This document shows positions 1 to 5,726 of a stretch of 6,001 bases of DNA, in pieces. The notes beneath the pieces were generated by a model that was not told the DNA's origin, did no database searches, and saw nothing but the letters and a program-made list of their open reading frames with translations. The DNA comes from Bacteroidota bacterium (GTDB taxonomy: Bacteria > Bacteroidota > Bacteroidia > Bacteroidales > UBA1402). Both the position numbers and the translations under genes were made by a program. Every line of letters begins with the position of its first letter. The first letter of the stretch is position 1. Location of the stretch: the NCBI GenBank assembly GCA_030706285.1, contig JAUZOU010000191.1:1-6001 (forward strand), written 5' to 3'.

Positions 1-1
1 G

Positions 2-361
2 GATAGCAGCCCCGAAGTAGACAATTGGATCATGGAGAGCACCAAGCTCAGTGACCTGATTGAAGATGAAGGCCAAAAGCTGCTGTTTGTATTCGATTAC
101 CTGACAGAACGTTCCTTCTTCATCGAAGCATTTCAACTTGTCCCCAACAAAACGATTGCCAAGGCCAAGTGCCTCGTTTCAGAAGGCGATGCTCCTGCTC
201 AGACAACGGAAATAGAGGACATCAGTCAGGATGATGTGTCAAAACTAAATCTGGATGATGCGTTCTACGGTGATCAGGATTTTGATATCGAAGAACTCGA
301 CTCCGACGGTTTCTCAGGATTGGACGACGTTGCGGATACTTCTTCCGATTCGGATTTTTAA
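2..361 (+). CDS. pRiA4b ORF-3-like (IS1096 TnpR-like) acidic protein, 3' part
   Basis: The reading frame is open from the left window edge to the TAA at 359-361, so the gene starts outside the window. The ATG at 32 is probably internal, because the ten codons before it (DSSPEVDNWI) look like normal coding sequence of this family. The visible part has a conserved segment around LIEDEGQKLLFVFDYLTERS. It resembles the C-terminal half of the Bacteroidota proteins annotated as plasmid pRiA4b ORF-3 family, where a lYvFD core is followed by a variable region. The last 50 or so residues are very rich in Asp, Glu and Ser, including FYGDQDFDIEELDSDGF, which suggests a disordered acidic tail. The biochemical role of the family is not known to me. 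The name comes from a plasmid ORF and an IS1096 passenger gene and does not show that this copy is mobile; no transposase or inverted repeats lie nearby. It precedes miaA in the same direction with a 92-bp gap. Family assignment rests on remembered relatives, not a search. Confidence 0.75.
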   Translation, partial: DSSPEVDNWIMESTKLSDLIEDEGQKLLFVFDYLTERSFFIEAFQLVPNKTIAKAKCLVSEGDAPAQTTEIEDISQDDVSKLNLDDAFYGDQDFDIEELDSDGFSGLDDVADTSSDSDF

Positions 362-385
362 TTGGATGGAGCGCTTGCATTCATT

Positions 386-414
386 TGCCTGAAGACCATT
401 CAGGCAGCCTGAAT
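386..414 (+). repeat. Three-arm inverted repeat ahead of miaA
   Basis: Three alternating copies of one arm lie in the gap before miaA: TGCCTGAA at 386-393, its complement TTCAGGCA at 399-406, and GCCTGAAT at 407-414. The first two form a perfect 8-bp stem with a 5-nt loop. The second and third form the 17-bp palindrome ATTCAGGCAGCCTGAAT at 398-414. The two hairpins share the middle arm, so they exclude each other. No T-run follows, so a simple intrinsic terminator is unlikely. It could be a processing site, an attenuator-like leader element or a protein-binding site. Confidence 0.5.
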
Positions 415-453
415 GCCGGACTATTCGGTTTTGCAGCACTAAAATTCGGTTGA

Positions 454-1362
454 TTGAAAACACTTGTGGTGTTGACAGGGCCTACCGGCGTAGGAAAAAC
501 AGCACTAAGCCTTGATCTGGCTGAATGGCTCGGATCGCCCATTATCTCGTGTGATTCCAGACAGCTTTTCCGTGAAATGCCTATCGGGACGGCCGCTCCT
601 ACGCCTCAGCAACGTCTGCGTATTCCGCATTATTTTATCGGGACACAATCGATTCAGGATTATTACAGTGCCGGCCGCTTTGAAGCGGATGTGCTATCCT
701 TGCTTGAGAACGAGCTTTTCAACCGCCACGATACGATCGTGATGACAGGCGGTTCCATGCTATACATCGATGCGGTCTGTCAAGGTATTGACGAGATTCC
801 TGACGCAGACCCGCAACTCAGGCTGGAGTTGATGGCACAATTCGAACAGGAAGGGCTGGATACGATGCTGGGCAAACTCAAACTGTTGGATCCGGACTAT
901 TATGCCGAAGTGGACCGAAAAAACCACAAACGAATATTGCATGCCCTTGAAATCTGTCTGATGACAGGTAAGCCCTATTCGATGTTACGCAAGAAGACAC
1001 CCAAACCACGTTCGTTTCGAATACTGAAAATCTGCCTAAACCGTGAACGGACAGAGCTGTATGCACGTATTGATCAACGCGTCCGGGATATGATGCAGGA
1101 AGGTCTGCTGGAAGAAGCACAGGCGCTGTATCCTTTCCGCCAGCTGAATGCCCTCAATACAGTCGGTTACAAAGAACTGTTCGATTATTTTGACAGCCAC
1201 TGTTCCCTTGAAGAAGCCATCACCCAAATCCAACACAACACGCACAAATATGCCCGGAAGCAGCTGACCTGGTTCCGGCGCGATCCGGATTACCATTGGT
1301 TCGACGCCGACGACACCAAAGGCATCTTTGAATTCCTTCAGGCAGAACAGGGATCCATTTGA
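454..1362 (+). CDS. miaA: tRNA dimethylallyltransferase MiaA
   Basis: MiaA transfers the dimethylallyl group of DMAPP to N6 of A37 in tRNAs that read codons beginning with U, giving i6A37; it acts in the cytoplasm. The 302-residue length is typical. The P-loop GPTGVGKT lies at residues 9-16 and the DSRQ motif at 34-37, with D34 at the expected catalytic aspartate. The PHYF segment follows at 58-61 and GGSMLY at 99-104. The NHKRILHALE motif is at 157-166, and the C-terminal RKQLTWFRR block is at about 268-276. The start is chosen as TTG at 454 because an in-frame TGA lies immediately before it (451-453). The next candidates (GTG at 466 or 469) would cut into the beta strand that leads to the P-loop. 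There is no good Shine-Dalgarno, as is usual in Bacteroidota. No TAnnTTTG element was found in the 92-bp gap, so it is probably co-transcribed with the gene upstream. Confidence 0.96.
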   Translation: MKTLVVLTGPTGVGKTALSLDLAEWLGSPIISCDSRQLFREMPIGTAAPTPQQRLRIPHYFIGTQSIQDYYSAGRFEADVLSLLENELFNRHDTIVMTGGSMLYIDAVCQGIDEIPDADPQLRLELMAQFEQEGLDTMLGKLKLLDPDYYAEVDRKNHKRILHALEICLMTGKPYSMLRKKTPKPRSFRILKICLNRERTELYARIDQRVRDMMQEGLLEEAQALYPFRQLNALNTVGYKELFDYFDSHCSLEEAITQIQHNTHKYARKQLTWFRRDPDYHWFDADDTKGIFEFLQAEQGSI

Positions 1363-1422
1363 AAACTTGCGGACTAAGCGTCCATCCCTATCAACAGAAA
1401 GTTTAAAATTTTCAATAGTAAC

Positions 1423-1453
1423 TAGGGGAAAGATGCGTCCGCATTTTCCCCTA
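1423..1453. terminator. Hairpin between convergent miaA and SDR genes
   Basis: A strong stem-loop lies in the 100-bp gap between two converging stop codons. The left arm, 1423-1436, reads TAGGGGAAA-(G)-ATGC and pairs with GCATTTTCCCCTA at 1441-1453. This gives 13 base pairs with one bulged G at 1432 and a 4-nt loop. Neither side has a strict T-run. Downstream on the minus strand the sequence is AT-rich (it includes AAAATTTT at 1405-1412), so it would work better for the dehydrogenase gene. Position and symmetry suggest a shared bidirectional terminator. Confidence 0.6.
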
Positions 1454-1462
1454 AATAAGCCA

Positions 1463-2263
1463 CTACTTGATCTTGTAAAATGAAGCCAGTATGGTCGAAA
1501 ATAGGCCGATAGGCAAGAGCCGTTTCAACAGAACGGCCAATTTTTGTTCGAAAGATGCCACAATATACCGGTTGCACGGATGCTTACTGCCAACCACCTT
1601 CACTAGTTTTCTGGCCATGATCTCAGGATCCCAACCGGTCGTTTCGTCTTTTTCATAACTAGACTGAGACAACCTGAACTGCTCTTCATACGGACCGCCA
1701 GGCACCGTCACATTGATCCGGTTGGCCGTGTTGCTGGTATGGAAATCGCCTGGGTTGATTACAATCACTTTGATGTTAAACTGCCTCAATTCAATCCTCA
1801 ACGCTTCACTCAATCCTTCGATAGCAAATTTGCTAGCCGAATAGAAGCCCTGGAAAGGAAGCCCCATCAGACCACCGATGGAACTGAAGTTGATGATGGA
1901 GCCCTGTCCTTGTTTGCGCATGTAAGGCAAGGCAGCCTGAAGCACGAAAACCAGCCCGTTAATGTTGGTTCCCAGCTGACGGGTGAACAATTCGGCCGGT
2001 GCTTCTTCAATCGGCCCGCCCAGATGCATGCCGGCATTATTGATCAAGACATCAATGCGTCCTTCTTTCTCGATCACCTGATCAACAGCCTGCTTAATGG
2101 AAACCGGATCCATCAGGTCCATTTTCAATACATGAACCGCAGGATCCACTTCACAGTCTTTTCTGACCGTTCCGTAAACGATGTACCCGTTTTTTGCCAG
2201 CAACGCTGCCGTCTTCTTTCCAAAACCGGAAGACACACCTGTAATCAATATAACTTTGCTCAT
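1463..2263 (-). CDS. Classical short-chain dehydrogenase/reductase, candidate 3-ketosphinganine reductase
   Basis: This 266-residue protein is a classical SDR with a Rossmann fold. The cofactor motif TGVSSGFG is at residues 8-15, NNAG at 75-78, and the active-site set is N100, S128, Y141 and K145 (YSASK), spaced as in the family. The basic pair R34-K35 just after the second beta strand suggests a preference for NADPH. The last 30 residues or so (about 237-266) are hydrophobic with scattered Lys and Arg (LAVLLKRLLPIGLFSTILASF), so the protein may dock on the membrane as lipid-acting SDRs do. It lies directly downstream of spt on the same strand, 71 bp away. From that context I infer that it may reduce 3-ketosphinganine to sphinganine. 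The SDR class is certain; the substrate is not, and a generic oxidoreductase remains possible. The start ATG has AAGG immediately upstream, too close to be a normal ribosome-binding site. No clear promoter of its own is visible. Confidence 0.93.
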   Translation of the reverse strand: MSKVILITGVSSGFGKKTAALLAKNGYIVYGTVRKDCEVDPAVHVLKMDLMDPVSIKQAVDQVIEKEGRIDVLINNAGMHLGGPIEEAPAELFTRQLGTNINGLVFVLQAALPYMRKQGQGSIINFSSIGGLMGLPFQGFYSASKFAIEGLSEALRIELRQFNIKVIVINPGDFHTSNTANRINVTVPGGPYEEQFRLSQSSYEKDETTGWDPEIMARKLVKVVGSKHPCNRYIVASFEQKLAVLLKRLLPIGLFSTILASFYKIK

Positions 2264-2280
2264 CCTTATTTATGTTAAAC

Positions 2281-2313
2281 AAAAGGCCGGATAACCCATT
2301 GCATCCGACCTTT
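2281..2313 (-). terminator. Intrinsic terminator-like hairpin after spt
   Basis: Read on the minus strand, AAAGGTCGGAT (2313-2303) pairs with ATCCGGCCTTT (2292-2282). This gives 11 pairs including one G-U, with a 10-nt loop, and is followed by a T-rich tract (CCTTTTGTTTAAC). It starts 21 bases beyond the spt stop codon and ends about 18 bases before the ATG of the dehydrogenase. GC-rich stem plus T-rich tail is the classic rho-independent layout. Because the next gene follows immediately, it may attenuate rather than fully end transcription. Confidence 0.7.
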
Positions 2314-2334
2314 ACTGTTTTCTTTCGTGTTGAA

Positions 2335-3522
2335 TTAGTCTATGACGTGCAATTCTCTGGCAGCCACCGTGATTTTCTCAACAGCTTCATCCACCTGTTC
2401 AAATGTGTGAGTAGCCATCAGGGAGAAACGGATCAAACTGCGACCTTGCGGAACAGCCGGAGAAATCACAGGGTTGATGAAGACTCCCCTTTCGAGTAAG
2501 GTTCTGGTCATTCCGAGCGCCTTGTCATCATCACGCACCAGCAACGGAATAATCGGCGTACAAGAATGACCGGTATCGAACCCATTTTGTTTGAATAATT
2601 TCAAAGCATGGTTGGTTACATCCCAGAGGTGTTCGGTACGTTCCGGCTCCCGTTCCATAATGTTCAGGGCTGCCAAAGCGGCTCCAACTGAAGCCGGCGT
2701 CATACTGGCACTAAAGATCATAGACCTGGAATTATGTTTGATAAAATCGATGACTTCACGGTCAGCAGCGATATAACCGCCAAGTGAAGCCAGTGATTTG
2801 GAGAATGTCCCCATAATCAGATCGACCTTATCGGTCAAACCAAAATGTGAAGCCGTCCCAGAACGGTGTTCACCAATAACACCCAACGAGTGGGCATCAT
2901 CGACCATAACAGATGCATGGTATTTTTCTGCCAACTCACAAATCTTAGGCAGATTGGCAATATCGCCTTCCATGGAAAAAATACCGTCGACAACAATCAG
3001 AATATCATGCTCATGATCACACGCTTTCAGCTTTTTCTCCAGGGCACGCATGTCATTGTGAGCAAATTTAAGCGTTTTTGAGAACGACAGACGCGAACCA
3101 TCAATGATGGAGGCATGATCATATTCATCGAGCAGCAAATAATCGTTGCGGTTACCCATTACAGACACAACGCCCAGATTCGTTTGAAAGCCGGTGCTGT
3201 AACACAAAGCAGCTTCTTTTCCCGTCAGTTTGGCCAGACGGTCTTCCAATTCAAGGTGAATATCAAGGGTTCCATTTAAAAAGCGGGATCCGGCACAGCC
3301 TGTACCATATTTTTCAATGGCTTTGATGGCTCCTTCTTTTACTTCCGGGTGGCAAGTTAATCCAAGGTAGCTGTTCGAACCGAACATAAGGACATCATGC
3401 CCCTTAATTTTAACGACTGTATCCTGGTCAGATTCAATTTCTCTGAAATACGGATAAATACCGGCATCTATCAAATCCTTCGAAGCATTGTAGCTCGAAT
3501 ATTTCTCTTTTAATATCCCCAT
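2335..3522 (-). CDS. spt: Serine palmitoyltransferase (Bacteroidota sphingolipid synthesis)
   Basis: This is a PLP-dependent alpha-oxoamine synthase of 395 residues. It condenses L-serine with a long-chain acyl-CoA to form 3-ketosphinganine, the first committed step of sphingolipid synthesis. Key residues keep the spacing of the soluble bacterial SPT of Sphingomonas: H136 (DHAS) stacks on the PLP ring, D208 and H211 lie in DDAH, and K242 in GTFSKSLASLGG is the Schiff-base lysine. The glycine-rich GTGCAGSRFLNGT segment (73-85) and the C-terminal LIRFSLMATHT block (363-373, with R365) are also family hallmarks. The N-terminus (MGILKEKY, then PYFREIE at 24-30) and the FSKSLAS form of the lysine motif resemble Bacteroidota SPT more than glycine C-acetyltransferase (Kbl) or BioF, which are the main alternatives. 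It lacks the N-terminal membrane helix of eukaryotic SPT. It is divergent from mutA, with a consensus -7 element about 63 bp upstream of its ATG. Confidence 0.88.
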   Translation of the reverse strand: MGILKEKYSSYNASKDLIDAGIYPYFREIESDQDTVVKIKGHDVLMFGSNSYLGLTCHPEVKEGAIKAIEKYGTGCAGSRFLNGTLDIHLELEDRLAKLTGKEAALCYSTGFQTNLGVVSVMGNRNDYLLLDEYDHASIIDGSRLSFSKTLKFAHNDMRALEKKLKACDHEHDILIVVDGIFSMEGDIANLPKICELAEKYHASVMVDDAHSLGVIGEHRSGTASHFGLTDKVDLIMGTFSKSLASLGGYIAADREVIDFIKHNSRSMIFSASMTPASVGAALAALNIMEREPERTEHLWDVTNHALKLFKQNGFDTGHSCTPIIPLLVRDDDKALGMTRTLLERGVFINPVISPAVPQGRSLIRFSLMATHTFEQVDEAVEKITVAARELHVID

Positions 3523-3584
3523 TTTATATAAATTAATTTATCTGGCTTGATTCTCTAAACAAGCTCACTACGTCAAAAAACGTT

Positions 3585-3619
3585 CAAAAGTAGTGATGAA
3601 AAACAACATAACAAGCAAA
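3585..3619 (-). promoter_or_regulatory. Predicted Bacteroidota promoter for spt
   Basis: On the minus strand, 3592-3585 reads TACTTTTG, an exact match to the Bacteroidota -7 consensus TAnnTTTG. A TTTG that could serve as the -33 element lies at 3619-3616, separated by 23 bp, slightly longer than the usual 19-21. The expected transcription start is near 3578, giving a leader of roughly 55 nt before the spt ATG. Confidence 0.5.
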
Positions 3620-3670
3620 AAAAGTGTGAAATTTCAATGTTATGGGAATTTATTCTCTAATTATGTCACT

Positions 3671-3693
3671 AAATCAGTGATTTACGTAAATCA
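3671..3693. promoter_or_regulatory. Palindromic half-site cluster, candidate operator
   Basis: The perfect 16-bp palindrome TGATTTACGTAAATCA occupies 3678-3693. A third copy of its half-site, AAATCA, sits at 3671-3676. It forms a second dyad (AAATCA, 1 bp, TGATTT) that shares the middle arm. A further inverted repeat, TCACT at 3666-3670 and AGTGA at 3676-3680, overlaps the same place. The centre of the long palindrome is about 97 bp from the spt -7 element and about 95 bp from the mutA -7 element. Symmetry and location suggest a regulator binding site for both directions. I cannot name the regulator; the pattern is only loosely like Crp/Fnr sites. Confidence 0.5.
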
Positions 3694-3776
3694 GGCAGAA
3701 AACACACCGGTCCAGATGACTCATATATATACAGAAACTTCCATCGAAAACCCTACCTATTCTCAGAATAAAAGCA

Positions 3777-3784
3777 TAAATTTG
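3777..3784 (+). promoter_or_regulatory. Predicted -7 element of the mutA-mutB promoter
   Basis: TAAATTTG is an exact match to the Bacteroidota -7 consensus TAnnTTTG. The expected transcription start is near 3790, giving a leader of about 60 nt before the mutA ATG. No good TTTG -33 element is visible at the expected distance, so the promoter may depend on an activator. Confidence 0.5.
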
Positions 3785-3800
3785 CAGACTTTTAATACAC

Positions 3801-3823
3801 TTCAGAGGTGATAAACATCTGAA
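3801..3823 (+). repeat. Weak hairpin near the 5' end of the predicted mutA leader
   Basis: TTCAGA at 3801-3806 pairs with TCTGAA at 3818-3823, with an optional extra TG/CA pair inside. It begins about 10 nt after the predicted transcription start and ends 28 nt before the mutA ATG. The stem contains an AGAGGTGA run that looks like a Shine-Dalgarno but is about 40 nt from the start codon, too far to act on mutA. It may stabilise the 5' end of the message, or be chance. Confidence 0.3.
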
Positions 3824-3851
3824 CCAGAAAACAATCTATTATCCTTAAATT

Positions 3852-5714
3852 ATGGCAGATAGCAAAGAAAAGTTATTTTCGGAATTTCCGCCGGTATCCA
3901 CCCAGGAATGGATGGAAAAAGTCACTGTTGACTTGAAGGGGGCCGATTTCGAAAAGAAACTCGTTTGGAGAACTAACGAAGGTTTCAATGTGAAACCGTT
4001 CTACCGCGCAGAAGACTTGGAAGGCATGAAAATCCCGGAATCTCTTCCAGGAGAATTTCCTTATGTCCGCGGTACAAAAACCAACAATGACTGGCAGGTA
4101 CGTCAGGACATTGACGTTTCAGATCCGGCATCAGCAAATGCAAAAGCGCTTGACGTACTGGAAAAAGGGATCACTTCCCTGTGTTTCTCGTTTTCCGGCA
4201 AAGACTTCACGGCCAAGTCCCTGGAGGTCCTGCTGAAAGACATTCAACTGGAATGCATCGAAATCAATTTCCGTACCTGCTACTCAGAAGCGGTGAACCT
4301 CATCAAGCTCCTGACCGGCTATGTAAAAGCAAAAGGTTTTAATCCGGCCAACATTCATGGTTCCATCAACTTTGACCCGTTCAAGCGTATGATGGTCAAA
4401 GGGCTGGATACCGACATCGATTTGAAGAAAATCGTGAAAGAAGTCGTGGAAGCCGCTTCGGAACTGCCTGGACTCAGAGTGTTGGGTGCCAATCCATACC
4501 TGTTTAATAATGCCGGAGCCTATTGCGCTCAGGAACTTGGTTTCGGGCTCGCTTACGGGAACGAATACCTCACCCTTGGGACAGAAGCCGGCCTTTCAGC
4601 TGAAACGGTGGCTTCCAACATCAAGTTCAACTTCGGTATCGGTTCCAACTATTTCATGGAAATAGCCAAATTCCGTGCCGCCCGTTTGTTATGGGCTGAA
4701 ATCGTGAATGCTTATTTACCGGAAGGCAGCTGCAAATCGGCAGCCAAAATGGCTGTTCATGCCATCACCTCCGAATGGAACCAGACCATCTACGACCCAT
4801 ACATCAATTTGCTCCGCGGCCAGACCGAAACCATGTCTGCTGCTATTGCCTGCGTCGATTCCATTACCGTTGTCCCATTCGACAACGCCTATAAAACAGC
4901 CGACGAATTCTCCGAACACATCGCCCGTAACCAGCAATTACTGCTGAAAGAAGAATCCCATTTCGACAAAGTGGTCGATCCGTCAGCCGGCTCCTATTAT
5001 ATTGAAAACCTGACGGCTGCCATTGCCGAACAAGCCTGGAAAGTCTTCCTGTCTGTCGATGAAAAAGGTGGTTTCTATGCCGCGTTGAAAGACGGATTCA
5101 TCCAACAGGAAGTCAATGCCTCCGGTGAAAAGCGGTTGGCCGCTGTGTCAAGCCGTCGCGAAAGCCTGCTGGGCACCAACCAATTCCCGAATTTCAATGA
5201 ATCGGCCGCCGAAAAAGTAAGCACGAACGCCGAAGCTTGCTGCTGCTCCCACGAAAGCGTTCTTCCTACCTTGAAGTTCGACCGCGGCAGTTCAGCCTTC
5301 GAAACCTTACGTCTGGCTACCGAAAACTCGGGCAAACGTCCGAAGGTATTCATGCTGACCATCGGTTCCCTGAGCATGAGACTCGCCAGGGCTCAATTTT
5401 CCAGCAACTTTTTTGCTTGTGCAGGTTATGAGATCATCGACAACCTCGGCTTCGAAACCCCTGAAGAAGGCGTCAAGGCTGCCCGTGAGGCCAAGGCCGA
5501 TATCATAGTCCTTTGTTCCAGCGACGATGAATATGCAACACTGGCTCCCAAAGCCTTTGCTGCTATTGGAGACGGCAAGGAAATTTTTGTTGTGGCAGGT
5601 GCACCTGCCTGCACCGAAGACCTCAAGGCCATCGGCATCACTAACTTCGTCAATGTCCGTTCCAATGTATTGCAGACGCTGCAGGCATTCAACAAGCAAT
5701 TAGGAATCAATTAA
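3852..5714 (+). CDS. mutA: Methylmalonyl-CoA mutase small (non-catalytic) subunit
   Basis: MutA is the small partner of the heterodimeric, B12-dependent methylmalonyl-CoA mutase, which interconverts succinyl-CoA and (R)-methylmalonyl-CoA in the cytoplasm. In Bacteroidota this serves the succinate-to-propionate route. The 620-residue length fits the family. The N-terminal part (about 1-400) is the TIM-barrel half, with the family-like segment FPYVRG and DWQVRQ at about 69-85. A linker at roughly 400-490 leads to a C-terminal flavodoxin-like domain (about 498-620). That domain has lost the cobalamin-ligating DxHxxG motif; GSLSMR stands at residues 505-510. This loss is normal for the small subunit, which does not bind B12. 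An unusual triple cysteine (C463-C465, with H467) sits in the linker. The ATG at 3852 follows an AT-rich leader without a Shine-Dalgarno. mutB begins 12 bp after the stop, so the two form an operon. Confidence 0.94.
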   Translation: MADSKEKLFSEFPPVSTQEWMEKVTVDLKGADFEKKLVWRTNEGFNVKPFYRAEDLEGMKIPESLPGEFPYVRGTKTNNDWQVRQDIDVSDPASANAKALDVLEKGITSLCFSFSGKDFTAKSLEVLLKDIQLECIEINFRTCYSEAVNLIKLLTGYVKAKGFNPANIHGSINFDPFKRMMVKGLDTDIDLKKIVKEVVEAASELPGLRVLGANPYLFNNAGAYCAQELGFGLAYGNEYLTLGTEAGLSAETVASNIKFNFGIGSNYFMEIAKFRAARLLWAEIVNAYLPEGSCKSAAKMAVHAITSEWNQTIYDPYINLLRGQTETMSAAIACVDSITVVPFDNAYKTADEFSEHIARNQQLLLKEESHFDKVVDPSAGSYYIENLTAAIAEQAWKVFLSVDEKGGFYAALKDGFIQQEVNASGEKRLAAVSSRRESLLGTNQFPNFNESAAEKVSTNAEACCCSHESVLPTLKFDRGSSAFETLRLATENSGKRPKVFMLTIGSLSMRLARAQFSSNFFACAGYEIIDNLGFETPEEGVKAAREAKADIIVLCSSDDEYATLAPKAFAAIGDGKEIFVVAGAPACTEDLKAIGITNFVNVRSNVLQTLQAFNKQLGIN

Positions 5715-5726
5715 GAGATAGATCAT

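Larger units (their letters stand above)
3523..3851. other. Divergent spt/mutA control region (329 bp, no gene)
   Basis: This AT-rich gap separates the start codons of spt (-) and mutA (+). It holds a consensus -7 element for each direction, a cluster of palindromic half-sites between them, a weak hairpin in the predicted mutA leader, and an all-AT 14-bp palindrome ATAAATTAATTTAT at 3528-3541 just ahead of the spt start. A 72-codon open frame at 3593-3811 looks non-coding. I see no riboswitch or tRNA. Confidence 0.75.

Noticed and set aside
2..361. Mobile element suggested by the IS1096/pRiA4b family name
   Set aside because: No transposase, terminal inverted repeats or target duplication are visible. 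The family is a common chromosomal protein in Bacteroidota.
1739..2278. A 179-codon open frame on the + strand
   Set aside because: It is antisense to the SDR gene, whose motifs are complete; its own protein shows no family features.
2335..3522. Glycine C-acetyltransferase (Kbl) or BioF instead of serine palmitoyltransferase
   Set aside because: The N-terminal PYFREIE segment, the FSKSLAS form of the PLP-lysine motif and the adjacent SDR fit Bacteroidota SPT better, though all three share the fold and the assignment is not absolute.
3528..3541. All-AT 14-bp palindrome just upstream of the spt start codon
   Set aside because: AT-only palindromes arise easily by chance in AT-rich leaders, and its pairing would be weak; I do not claim it as a regulatory site.
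3593..3811. A 72-codon open frame on the + strand between spt and mutA
   Set aside because: It overlaps the predicted spt promoter, the palindrome cluster and the mutA -7 element, has low-complexity Asn/Thr/Ser-rich composition, no recognisable family and no ribosome-binding site. It is most likely a chance opening in AT-rich control DNA.
3785..3851. Possible cobalamin riboswitch before the B12-dependent mutase genes
   Set aside because: The predicted leader is only about 60 nt and I see no B12-box-like GCCACTG sequence in the gap; a cobalamin riboswitch needs far more.
5307..5699. A 130-codon open frame on the - strand
   Set aside because: It is antisense to the C-terminal domain of mutA and has no recognisable motifs.
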